Positions 24,560 through 33,209 of a stretch of DNA of 64,000 nt are shown here, piece by piece. Made by a program: the position numbers and the translations under genes. The DNA is from CAVUPF01 sp963803755 (GTDB taxonomy: Bacteria > Actinomycetota > Thermoleophilia > Solirubrobacterales > 70-9): NCBI GenBank assembly GCA_963803755.1, contig CAWDNP010000012.1, positions 124,001-188,000 of the forward strand, read 5' to 3'. The notes under the pieces are model-generated. The model saw only the letters and a program-made list of their open reading frames with translations, had not been told where the DNA came from and did not search any database. The stretch's first letter is position 1, and the number at the start of each line of letters is the position of its first letter.

Positions 24560-25588
24560 ATGCGTATCGGCGTGCTCACCGGTGGGGGCGATTGCCCAGG
24601 GCTGAACGCGGTGATCAGGGCGATTGTCCGTAAGGGGGTCGGCCAGTACGGGCACGAGTTCGTCGGTTACCAGGATGGCTGGCGTGGGCCGCTCGAGGGT
24701 GATCACCGCCCACTCGGGGTGCCCGAGGTGCGCGGCATCCTGCCGCGCGGCGGCACCATTCTCGGATCTTCGCGAACCAACCCTTTCGCCGTAGACGGCG
24801 GGCCGGCGCGGATCGGCGAGAATCTGGCGGCGGCGGGAGTCGAGGGCCTAATCGTGATCGGCGGTGAGGACACGCTCGGCGCTGCCTTGCGCCTGCACGA
24901 ACAGGCCGAGATCAAGGTCGTCGGCGTGCCGAAGACGATCGATAACGATCTCAGTGCCACCGACTACACGTTCGGCTTCGACACCGCCGTCAACATCGCG
25001 ATGGAGGCAATCGACCGCCTCCACACCACCGCCGACAGCCACCACCGAGTGCTGATCGTCGAGGTGATGGGACGCAGCGCGGGTTGGATCGCCTTTCACG
25101 CAGGTCTTGCCGGCGGCGCCAACGTGATCCTCATCCCCGAGCGGCGCTTCGACATCGAGCGGGTCTGCGAGCTGGTTGGGAGGCGCTTCGAAAGCCACTT
25201 TGCCCCGATCGTGGTCGTCGCTGAGGGAGCTCAGCCGCAGGGTGGCGTGCCGGGGCCCGACGAGGGACAGCTGGACGCCTTCGGCCACGTGCGCCTCGGC
25301 GGCATCGCCCGTTGGCTTGAGGGCGAGATCGAGCGGCGCACCGGTAAGGAGACTCGCGCGACGGTGCTCGGGCACGTGCAGCGCGGTGGCACCCCGACCG
25401 CCTTTGATCGGGTGTTGGCGACTCGCTTCGGCCTGCACGCGATTGATGCCGTCAACGCTCAGCGTTGGGGGACGATGACCGCTCTGCGGGGAACCGACAT
25501 CCGGCTCGTCCAGCTCACCGAGGCGATCGCGGAGCTGAAACTCGTCTCCGGTTCCCTATTCGGAGAGGCCGAGGTATTTTTCGGCTGA
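24560..25588 (+). CDS. pfkA: 6-phosphofructokinase, predicted pyrophosphate-dependent
   Basis: 342 residues. The nucleotide/phosphoryl-donor loop is GGGDCPGLNAVIR, the catalytic core is PKTIDNDLSATDYTFGFDTA and the substrate site is VEVMGRSAGWIA. Residue 104 is Asp (GGEDT) and residue 125 is Lys (PKTID). Family knowledge links Asp at 104 plus this Lys to PPi as donor, whereas ATP-dependent actinobacterial homologues keep Gly at 104 (GGEGT). It would phosphorylate fructose-6-phosphate reversibly. An H+-pyrophosphatase gene lies about 30 kb away. Confidence 0.92.
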   Translation: MRIGVLTGGGDCPGLNAVIRAIVRKGVGQYGHEFVGYQDGWRGPLEGDHRPLGVPEVRGILPRGGTILGSSRTNPFAVDGGPARIGENLAAAGVEGLIVIGGEDTLGAALRLHEQAEIKVVGVPKTIDNDLSATDYTFGFDTAVNIAMEAIDRLHTTADSHHRVLIVEVMGRSAGWIAFHAGLAGGANVILIPERRFDIERVCELVGRRFESHFAPIVVVAEGAQPQGGVPGPDEGQLDAFGHVRLGGIARWLEGEIERRTGKETRATVLGHVQRGGTPTAFDRVLATRFGLHAIDAVNAQRWGTMTALRGTDIRLVQLTEAIAELKLVSGSLFGEAEVFFG

Positions 25589-25619
25589 ACGGCACTGCGC
25601 CGCGGCTGTCGCCCTCCTT

Positions 25620-26087
25620 GTGCCTATTGCCGCGCTCGGTGGCTGTGGAGCGGGGAGCGGGGTGTCCCAGGGCGCGACGCTGACTGTCTATGTCAGCGCG
25701 CCGCTGCACGGCACGCGGGCGGCTGCTGGGAGGGCGATGTGTGTCGGGGCTCGCCGGGAACTTGCCCGCAGCGGTGGTCGGGCCGGGCCCCTCCGCGTCC
25801 GAGCCGTCTGCCTCGATGACACCGGGGGCGGTGGGAGGTGGAGCCTCGCCGCAGTTGGCGCCGACGCGCGCCGCGCCTCTGAGGACTCGACGTCGGTCGG
25901 CTACATCGGTGAGCTCGATCCCGCCGCGACGCGCTTCTCGCGGCCGATCCTCGATGCCGCCGGGATCGCGCAGGTCACGGGTCCGTCTGGCCGCGCGGCG
26001 ATGGCGACCCTGCTGAAGGCGATCCGGGAAACAGGGGGATCTGGCGAAGTGAGAGAAGCCGTGCGCGACAGCGTCAGCCAGCGTTAG
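25620..26087 (+). CDS. Mini substrate-binding-protein-like lipoprotein, start uncertain
   Basis: 155 residues from GTG 25620. A lipobox LGGC follows a hydrophobic stretch whose beginning (CAAAVALLV) lies upstream of GTG, so the true start is probably earlier; no ATG/GTG/TTG is available in frame. A CTG at 25585 overlapping the pfkA stop would fit if one base is missing. The rest resembles the first half of a leucine-binding-type periplasmic receptor (VYVSAPLHG, STSVGYIGELDPAA, SRPILDAAGIAQVTG) and stops there. The 3' end overlaps the converging epimerase gene by 14 nt. Confidence 0.6.
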   Translation: MPIAALGGCGAGSGVSQGATLTVYVSAPLHGTRAAAGRAMCVGARRELARSGGRAGPLRVRAVCLDDTGGGGRWSLAAVGADARRASEDSTSVGYIGELDPAATRFSRPILDAAGIAQVTGPSGRAAMATLLKAIRETGGSGEVREAVRDSVSQR

Positions 26088-26991
26088 CCAGCAGGTCCCG
26101 CAGCGCCTCGTCGAGGTCGGGGTGGCGGAACTCATAGCCGAGGTCCCGCGTCCGCCGCGGTGCCACCCGCTGACCCCCCTTCAGCACCGCTGCGAACTCG
26201 CTACCGAACATCAGGTCGAGGGCGAAGCCGGGCACGGGGATCACGGCGGGGCGCCCGAGCGCGCGCCCGAGCGCCTTTGACAACTCGCGGTTGGTGACCG
26301 GGTTGGGCGCTGTCGAGTTGACGGCGCCGCTCACCTTCACCTCATCGAGCGCCCAGAGCAGAATCCCGACCTCGTCCTCGATGTGGATCCAGGACATGTA
26401 CTGCCCACCGCCGGCGATCGGACCGCCGATTCCGAGCTTAAACGGTGTCAAGAGCTGGCCCAGCAGCCCGCCACCGGGATCGAGCACATGTCCGGTTCGG
26501 ACCACGACGAGGCGCACGCCGCTGCCCTCGATCTCGTGCGCTGCCTTCTCCCACTCCTGCACTACCTCGGCATCGAAGCCGCCGCCCGGTTCGGCCGACT
26601 CGTCGATGATCGCCTCGCCGCGGTCGCCGTAGTAGCCGATCGCCGACTGGTTGACCAGCACCGCGGGCTTGCGCTTCAGTGAGACGATCGCCCCCACCAG
26701 GTTGTGGGTGCCGGTGCGGCGACTCTCCATGATCCGGCGCTTGGCGTCATCGGTCCAGCGCTGGTTGATCTTCTCGCCGAGCAGGTTGACAATCCCATCG
26801 ACGCCCTCAAAGGCCGCAGCCGGAGGTCGTTCAAGGGTTGGCTCCCAAGCGTGCCAGGCGACCCTCGGATTCGTTCGGCGCGCCCGCTCGGGAGCGCGCG
26901 TTAACCCCACCACCTCCTCGCCTCCGACCAGCAGAGCGTCGCAGAGCGCCCGCCCGATGAAGCCGCTGGCTCCGGTGATGAGGACCTTCAC
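26074..26991 (-). CDS. SDR-type NAD(P)-dependent epimerase of the YfcH/TIGR01777 family
   Basis: A 305-residue extended SDR. The Rossmann motif is VLITGASGFIGRAL; GVDGIVNLLGE, the QSAIGYYGDRGE active-site region with Tyr, and the C-terminal NSTAPNPVTNRELSKALGRA and PVPGFALDLMFGSEF blocks are hallmarks of the family. The substrate is unknown. It starts with GTG in a GTGA overlap with the malic enzyme stop, so the two form an operon. Confidence 0.9.
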   Translation of the reverse strand: MKVLITGASGFIGRALCDALLVGGEEVVGLTRAPERARRTNPRVAWHAWEPTLERPPAAAFEGVDGIVNLLGEKINQRWTDDAKRRIMESRRTGTHNLVGAIVSLKRKPAVLVNQSAIGYYGDRGEAIIDESAEPGGGFDAEVVQEWEKAAHEIEGSGVRLVVVRTGHVLDPGGGLLGQLLTPFKLGIGGPIAGGGQYMSWIHIEDEVGILLWALDEVKVSGAVNSTAPNPVTNRELSKALGRALGRPAVIPVPGFALDLMFGSEFAAVLKGGQRVAPRRTRDLGYEFRHPDLDEALRDLLANAG

Positions 26992-28454
26992 GAGGGGGGC
27001 GGGACCTCCACGGTTGAGAAGGTGCCCGTCTCCTCGCTGAATCGGGCGATGCCGGCGCGCTTGGCCTCCTCGACCACCGCCTGCGCGACTTTCGGCGCGA
27101 CGTCGCGGTTAAAGACGCTGGGGATGATGTAGTCCTCGGAGAGGTCACCCTCGGTGACCACCTCTGCGATCCCTTTGGCGGCTGCCAACTTCATCTCCTC
27201 GGTGATCCGCGGGGCGCCGGCGTCGAGGGCACCTCGGAAGATGCCGGGGAAGCAGAGCACGTTGTTGATCTGGTTAGGGTAATCAGAGCGCCCGGTGGCC
27301 ATTATCCGCACGTAGGGGGCGGCGTCCTCTGGCATCACCTCGGGGTTGGGGTTGGCCATCGCGAAGACGATCGCATCGTCGTTCATCTTGCCAAGCGCCT
27401 CCGCCGGGATGATCCCCGGGCCTGAGAGCCCGATGAAGAGGTCCATGCCCTCGATCACGTCGGCGGGCTGGCCAGAGAGCCTCTCAGGGTTGGAGCTCTC
27501 CGCGTACCAGCGCTTGATCGAGCTCATCTCGCCCGACACGTAGTCCTCGCGTTCGGTCGAGAGCGCGCCGCGGCGGTCGCAGCCGACGATGTGGGTGACG
27601 CCGGAGGCGAGCATCATCTTGGTCACCGCGACGCCGGCGGCGCCGAGCCCGACCACCAGTACCCGCAGCTCCTCGATCGGCTTGCCGACGATCTTCAGCG
27701 CGTTGAACAGCGCCGCCACCACCACCACCGCGGTGCCGTGCTGGTCGTCGTGGAAGACCGGGATGTCGATCGACTCCTTCAACCTGTCCTCGATCTCAAA
27801 GCAGCGCGGGGCGGAGATGTCCTCGAGGTTGATGCCGCCGAAGGTCGGGGCGATCAGTTCCACCGCCTTGACGATCTCATCGGCGTTCTGGGTGTCGAGG
27901 CAGATCGGGAAGGCGTCGACTCCGGCGAACTCCTTGAACAGCATCGCCTTGCCCTCCATTACCGGCATCGCCGCCTCTGGCCCGATGTTGCCCAGCCCCA
28001 GCACGGCGCTGCCGTCAGAGACGACCGCGACCGTGTTCTTCTTAATCGTGTACTCGAAGGCCTTGGCGCGGTCGGCGTGGATGTCCTGACATACACGGGC
28101 GACGCCGGGCGTGTAGGCCATCGAGAGGTCGTCGCGCGTCTTCAGCGGGTACTTGTTGTGCAGCTCGATCTTGCCGCCACGGTGCATCTGCATCGTGCGG
28201 TCGACGTAGTCGAGCACCTTGGCGCCCCGGGTCGAGCCGATCGCCCGCAGAATCCGCTCCCAGTGCTCGCGGTCTTGGGCGTCGATCGTGAACTCGCGCA
28301 CCCTTTTGCCCTCGCTTCCGGCGCCAGGTACCAGGTCCACGCCCTGCAGCTGCCCGCCCGCCTCGGCGATCACGGCGGTCAGCTTCCCGAGCGGCTCCTG
28401 CCGCGCGTCGAGCTCGACCCGGATCGTGACGCTGTACTGGGCGCTTACGGCCAT
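26988..28454 (-). CDS. NAD(P)-dependent malic enzyme with N-terminal ACT domain
   Basis: 488 residues. An ACT-like regulatory domain covers residues 5-75 (SVTIRVELDARQEPLGKLTAV). The catalytic part has YTPGVA, TVAVVSDGSAVLGLGNIGPEA, the metal-binding EDISAPRCFEIED and DIPVFHDDQHGTA, and the NAD-binding VLVVGLGAAGVAV. It decarboxylates malate to pyruvate. ACT domains often bind amino acids, suggesting allosteric control. ATG 28452-28454 is chosen as start. A perfect 13-bp palindrome lies 10 nt upstream. Confidence 0.94.
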   Translation of the reverse strand: MAVSAQYSVTIRVELDARQEPLGKLTAVIAEAGGQLQGVDLVPGAGSEGKRVREFTIDAQDREHWERILRAIGSTRGAKVLDYVDRTMQMHRGGKIELHNKYPLKTRDDLSMAYTPGVARVCQDIHADRAKAFEYTIKKNTVAVVSDGSAVLGLGNIGPEAAMPVMEGKAMLFKEFAGVDAFPICLDTQNADEIVKAVELIAPTFGGINLEDISAPRCFEIEDRLKESIDIPVFHDDQHGTAVVVVAALFNALKIVGKPIEELRVLVVGLGAAGVAVTKMMLASGVTHIVGCDRRGALSTEREDYVSGEMSSIKRWYAESSNPERLSGQPADVIEGMDLFIGLSGPGIIPAEALGKMNDDAIVFAMANPNPEVMPEDAAPYVRIMATGRSDYPNQINNVLCFPGIFRGALDAGAPRITEEMKLAAAKGIAEVVTEGDLSEDYIIPSVFNRDVAPKVAQAVVEEAKRAGIARFSEETGTFSTVEVPPPS

Positions 28455-28463
28455 GGTGGCTAT

Positions 28464-28476
28464 CGAATCAGATTCG
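28464..28476. promoter_or_regulatory. Palindrome CGAATC-A-GATTCG upstream of malic enzyme
   Basis: A perfect 6-1-6 inverted repeat between the divergent malic enzyme gene and the gene at 28537. Its position suits an operator; no regulator is identified. Confidence 0.35.
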
Positions 28477-28520
28477 GCCCGCCCGCCTGTGGCCGCCCGG
28501 AGAGTCGCTGCCCCACGAAC

Positions 28521-28526
28521 TAGGAT
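28521..28526 (+). promoter_or_regulatory. -10 hexamer TAGGAT upstream of 28537 gene
   Basis: TAGGAT ends 10 nt before ATG 28537. Confidence 0.4.
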
Positions 28527-28536
28527 CGGGGTACCG

Positions 28537-28969
28537 ATGAACCTGGGATTCCTCATCCTCGCCGACTCGAGCGAGGCGATCAACGGCAAGGTCTACGCTC
28601 TCGGCGCGGGCTGGAACGAGCTGCGCCTCCCGTCGCTGCCACTGGAATACTCCTTCAGCATCGCCCTCGCCGTCGACGTTCCGTGGAGCGAAACCAACCG
28701 TCGCCACGCGCTCTCTCTTCACGTCCAGGGCCCCGACGGTGAGGTGATCGGCGAGGAGTTCACGATGGAGTTCGAGGCCGGCCGGCCCCCCGGCAGCGTC
28801 GAGGGCGCCGACCAGCGCATCGTCGTCTCCCTTGGCCACCAACCTCGCCTTCTCAACGACCGGCCCCCACGCGGCGGTGATCAGCGTCGGCGAGGAGGAG
28901 ATAGGCCGCAGCCGCTTCTACGTGCGTGAGGTCCCCCAGGAGATCACGCCGCCGGAGTTGCTGCAGTAG
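28537..28969 (+). CDS. Small cytosolic protein (DUF6941-like), single-base frameshift
   Basis: The first frame starts MNLGFLILADSSEAINGKVY and continues through beta-rich sequence to GADQRIVVSL. After the CCC at 28829-28831 the same protein continues in the +1 frame (LATNLAFSTTGPHAAVISV, ending PPELLQ at TAG 28967-28969). Removing one C restores a 143-residue protein resembling actinobacterial proteins of unknown function that begin the same way. The family name is from memory. The stop overlaps the GTG start of polA by one base. Confidence 0.65.
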
Positions 28970-31591
28970 TGGGTGACGGGCGCGAGCTCTTCCTGATCGA
29001 TGGGAATTCCCTCGCCTACCGGGCGTTCTTCGCGCTGCCGGAGTCGATTGGGACCAGCGACGGGCGGCCGACTAATGCGATCTACGGGCTGGCGTCGATG
29101 CTGGTCAAGATCATCGCCGAGCACCGACCGGCCGGGGTGATTGTCGCCTGGGACGCGGGGATGTCGGGGCGGGAGGTCACCTACGATCTTTACAAGGCGC
29201 AGCGACCGCCCCGCCCCGACCTGCTCTCCGAGCAGTGGCCGCACCTGATGCCGCTGGTCGAGGCCTTCGGCTACGCCAACGTCAGGGTCGAGGGGTATGA
29301 GGCCGACGACGTGATCGCCTCGCTCGCCAGGCAGGCGCGCGAGGAGGGGATCGCGGTGATGATCGTCTCCGGCGACCGCGACGTCTACCAGCTGGTCGGC
29401 GAGGGGGTGCGGGTAATGAGCACCTCGCGCGGCATCACCGAGACCAAGGTCTATGACCGTGAGGCGGTGATCGAGCGCTACGGTGTGGCGCCCGAGCTGG
29501 TTCCCGACCTGATCGGGCTGAAGGGCGACAGCTCCGACAACATTCCCGGCGTTCCCGGGATCGGGGAGAAGACCGCGTCCCAGTTACTGCAGAAATTCGG
29601 CTCGCTGGAGGGGGTGCTGGCCAGCGTCGGGGAGGTCTCCGGCGCAAAACGCAAGCAGAACCTGCTCGAGCACGCCGAGGACGCCCGCGTTCTCAAAGCG
29701 GCTCGCGACGGTGATCGCCGAGATCGATACGGGTGTCGACCTGGGCGAGGTGATGGCCACCGAGCCCGATCGAGGTGTCCTGCGCGACTTCATGCGCGAG
29801 TTCGAGCTGAGGGCGGTGATGGAGCGACTCGAAGAAGCCCTCCCCGAGGGCGAGGCGGTACCCGGCCGCAGCGTCGAGAGGGAGCTGGAGGTGGAGACCG
29901 TGGAGGGGACGCCCGCCGATCTGACCGACGGCCCGGTGGCCCTGGCGATCGAGGGCGAGCGCTGGGCCGCCGCTGGCGATCGCGTCCTCGTCGGCAGCTC
30001 GACCCTGGACGAGCTCGTCGTGGCCCTGGTCGCACGCCCGATCCTCGCCCACGACGCTAAGTCTCTCGGCGGAGGCCGTCATGGCCTGCTCGCTGCGGCC
30101 GCCCGCGGGGGGGTCGAGCTTGACCTCGCCCACGACACGATGATTGCCGCCTATCTGCTGGAGCCCCAGCGCCGAACCTATGAGCTGATCGAGCTGGCCG
30201 CCGACGCCGGGATCGGCATCGCCGGGTCCGCGTCTGAGGACCGGGGTGATGGGGCGGACGGACAGCTCGCGTTGGGCGAGGAGGGCGAGGCAGGTCTGGA
30301 CCCGGCCGAGGAGGCGCGCCTCGTCTGTGCGCTGGGGGACGCTCAGCGGCCGCGGATCGAGGGGCTCGACCTGAAGCCCCTGTTGCGTGGGGTCGAGCTG
30401 CCGCTGGTCCACGTGCTGGCGGCGATGGAGCGGGAGGGGCTGAAGCTCGACGCCGAGCGCCTCGCCGAGGTCGGCACCGGCTTCGGCGAGCGGATCTCCA
30501 CGCTGGAGAGGGAGATCTTCGAGCTGGCTGGGCACGAGTTCACGATCGGCTCCCCGCAGCAGGTCGGCCAGGTCCTCTTCGAAGAGCTCGGCCTGTCCCG
30601 CAAGCGCCGCGGCAAGACCGGCTTCTCGACCGACGCCCGCGTCCTTGCCCAGATCCGCGATGAGCACGAGATCGTCGAGAAGATCGAGTCCTGGCGCGAG
30701 CTGACCAAGCTGAAGAACACCTACCTGGACTCGCTGCCAGACCTGATCGATCCCGAGACCGGCCGCATCCACACCACCTTCAATCAGACCACAGCCGCCA
30801 CCGGCCGCCTCTCCAGCACCAACCCCAACCTACAGAACATCCCGATCCGCACCGAGCTGGGCCGCCCCGTCCGCGCCTGCTTTGTCGCCGAGCGCGGCGC
30901 CCGACTGCTCTCGGCCGACTACAGCCAGGTCGAGCTGCGCGTCCTCGCCCACGTTGCCGAGGAGGAGGTGCTGAAGGAGATCTTCAGGGCCGGCGACGAC
31001 GTCCACGCCGCTACCGCGGCCGAGGTTTTCGACATCTCCCGCGAGGAGGTCGACGTCGGCCAGCGCTCAAAGGCGAAGATGGTCAACTTCGGGATCGTCT
31101 ACGGACTGACCGGGTTCGGGCTTGCCGACCGGCTCAACATCCCGCGCAAGGAGGGCGAGGAATTCGTCGCCCGCTACCTGGAGCGCTTCCCCGCGGTTCG
31201 CGCCTTCCGCGAGGAGGTCGTCGAGCGGGCGCAGGCCGACGGCTACGTGAGGACCCTGATGGGCCGTCGCCGCGCCATCCCCGAGCTGCGCTCGGGCAAC
31301 GTCAGCACCCGCCGCCTCGGCGAGCGGCTTGCCGTCAACACGGTGATCCAGGGGACCGCCGCCGACATCATCAAGGTGGCGATGGTCCGCTGCCACCGGG
31401 CGCTGGCCGAGGCCGGGATGAGGACCCGCCTGGTCCTCCAGATCCACGACGAGCTGCTCTTCGAGGGCCCGCCAGGGGAGATGGACGACGCGGTTGAGTT
31501 GGTGCGCCGCGAGATGTGCACCGCCTACGAGCTCGACCCACCGCTCGAGGTCGACGTCGGCATCGGCAAGGACTGGCTCGATGCCAAGTGA
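28969..31591 (+). CDS. polA: DNA polymerase I, single-base frameshift at 29695-29697
   Basis: About 873 residues once corrected. The 5' nuclease domain (LFLIDGNSLAYRAFFALP, YEADDVIA, GLKGDSSDNIPGVPGIGEKTA) is in the first frame to about residue 243. An extra A in the AAA at 29695-29697 moves the rest to another frame. The polymerase shows motif A DYSQVELRVLAH, motif B RSKAKMVNFGIVYGLTGFGL and motif C QIHDELLFE. The central exonuclease-like domain lacks the DxE motif (VALAIEGER), so no proofreading is expected. It fills gaps in repair and lagging-strand synthesis. Confidence 0.95.
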
Positions 31592-31634
31592 TCGCGATGA
31601 GGAAGAGCGGTTGGACTCTAGAAGGGGGTTTCTA

Positions 31635-32076
31635 ATGGATCACCGGAGCCTGCTCGTCATCCTGACCGCGGGCGCGGGCGGGTTGATCGCCCTCCAGGCG
31701 CCGATCAACGCTGGCTTGGCGAGGGCGACGGGTGGTTTGCCGGCGGCGCTGGTCTCCTTCACCATCGGCGCGGTAGCCCTCGCTGCGATCGTCGTTCTCA
31801 GCGGCGAGGCGGGTGGGCTCTCCTCGACCTTCAGCGTCAGCTGGTACTACCTGCTCGGCGGTCTGCTCGGTGCCGTATACGTCGCAAACGCGCTGATCGC
31901 CGTTCTCGGTCATCGGAGCTGGCGGCGTCGCGGCGGCGACCGTCACCGGCCAACTCACCGCCGCGGTCGCGATCGATCGCCTAGGCCTGTTCGGCCTTGA
32001 CCAGGTCCCGCTCAGCCCGGGACGGATTGCCGGCGTCGTACTGCTGCTGGTCGGGACGGTCTTGATTGTCCGCTGA
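31635..32076 (+). CDS. DMT-superfamily YdcZ-type membrane protein, single-base frameshift
   Basis: About 146 residues in five hydrophobic helices. The first frame gives LLVILTAGAGGLIALQAPIN, the family's typical AxQxPxN motif, and WYYLLGGLLGAVYVANALIAV. An extra T at 31903-31904 then shifts the reading; the other frame continues SVIGAGGVAAATVTGQLTAA and ends VVLLLVGTVLIVR at TGA 32074-32076. A strong Shine-Dalgarno (GAAGGGGG) precedes ATG 31635. The substrate is unknown. Its 3' end overlaps the converging flavoprotein gene by 96 nt. Confidence 0.8.
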
Positions 32077-33180
32077 GGCGCCAAACTCCGGCGGGGCGAT
32101 CCGCAGGTAGTGGTTGAAGGACCAGTTGACAAAGCGCTTGGACCCCATCAGACGGAGCAGCGGGCCGAGCAGGCGCGGGGGGACGTGGGGGATCAGCCGC
32201 TGGACGTGCAGCAACGAGCGGAACTTCCACTCGTGGGAATCGTTGAACTCGGCATAGCGGGCGGCGGCTGTCTCGCGACTGTGTCGACCCTCGATGACGC
32301 CGCGCAGCTCCCGGCCGAGCGCGATCCCGAAGTAGAGCGCTGTCCGGATCCCCTCGGCGGTAAGCGGAAGGCAGTGTCCGGCTGAGTCGCCAGCGAAGAA
32401 GACCCCGTCCTCGGTCGCCCCGCGCAGCTTGTGGGGTATCCAGTTGCCCTGGTAGCCGAGCCGTTCCTGCCCCAGGTCCTCGGCGAGGAGTTCGGTTGTC
32501 TCGCGGATATGGAAGCGGGGGTCGAAGGAGCCGATGCCGATCCGCAGCTCGTCCTTAGCGGGGAAGGACCAGCCGTAGCCGGCGGGAACGTAGCGGCGGT
32601 CGATCCAGATCTCCAGATCCTCGCCGGTCCCCTTGGGGTGGACCTCCAGCCCGCGCGAGAGCGGAGCAGCGGGCGGCTGGTAGCCCTCGCCCGTGGCCAG
32701 CACCCGCCGCCAGCCGAGCGCATCGACGATCAGCGGAGAGGAGAGCAGGCCGCGGTCGGTCTCAATCTGGCTCGCGCCGTCACCGCTGGCGACGGCGCGC
32801 CCGTTCACCTTCGCGGTCTCAAATCGCGCGTCACAGTCACTCCAGAGCAACTCGCAGAGCTCGCGGTAATCGAAGGTCGAGAAGGTCCATGGGAGGCGAT
32901 AGCGAGTGTCGCCGTGGGGGGTGTGCATCAGCAGCGAGTCAAAGCGCTGGCGCTCGGCTCCCATCAGGCCCAGCTGTCGCAGCCACTCGGTTGGGACGCC
33001 GCAGGCGGAGGTCTGGCGCTCGCCGATCTCGTAGCGGTCGATGACCATCACCTCGGCCCCCGAGCCGGCCAGCTCGCGCGCCACGGCGAGTCCCGCGAAG
33101 CTCGCTCCGCAGACCAGCACGTCGTAAGTCCCGTCGAGCGGAGTCCGCTCCTGGCCACGCTTTGTCGCCCGTACCGGCAT
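31981..33180 (-). CDS. FAD-dependent oxidoreductase, geranylgeranyl-reductase-like
   Basis: 399 residues. The N-terminal FAD-binding fold is YDVLVCGASFAGLAVARELAGSGAEVMVIDR, followed by RYEIG and a middle substrate domain. The second FAD motif is GVFFAGDSAGHCLPLTAEGI, typical of the geranylgeranyl reductase family that reduces isoprenoid chains. ATG 33180 is preferred because a CAGAAT hexamer lies 8 nt upstream on the same strand; ATG 33198 is an alternative. The first codons are only 29 nt from the divergent rpsA start. Confidence 0.82.
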   Translation of the reverse strand: MPVRATKRGQERTPLDGTYDVLVCGASFAGLAVARELAGSGAEVMVIDRYEIGERQTSACGVPTEWLRQLGLMGAERQRFDSLLMHTPHGDTRYRLPWTFSTFDYRELCELLWSDCDARFETAKVNGRAVASGDGASQIETDRGLLSSPLIVDALGWRRVLATGEGYQPPAAPLSRGLEVHPKGTGEDLEIWIDRRYVPAGYGWSFPAKDELRIGIGSFDPRFHIRETTELLAEDLGQERLGYQGNWIPHKLRGATEDGVFFAGDSAGHCLPLTAEGIRTALYFGIALGRELRGVIEGRHSRETAAARYAEFNDSHEWKFRSLLHVQRLIPHVPPRLLGPLLRLMGSKRFVNWSFNHYLRIAPPEFGASADNQDRPDQQQYDAGNPSRAERDLVKAEQA

Positions 33181-33188
33181 TGCGAACG

Positions 33189-33194
33189 ATTCTG
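33189..33194 (-). promoter_or_regulatory. -10-like CAGAAT for leaderless flavoprotein gene
   Basis: On the minus strand CAGAAT ends 8 nt before ATG 33180. It differs from the recurrent TAGAAT by one base. Confidence 0.35.
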
Positions 33195-33209
33195 CCATTA
33201 TTCGCCGCC

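Noticed and set aside
28969..31591. polA as two separate genes (5' nuclease and polymerase)
   Set aside because: The break lies inside a continuous conserved segment after the helix-hairpin-helix region, and the second half lacks a sensible start or ribosome site; one extra A explains it.
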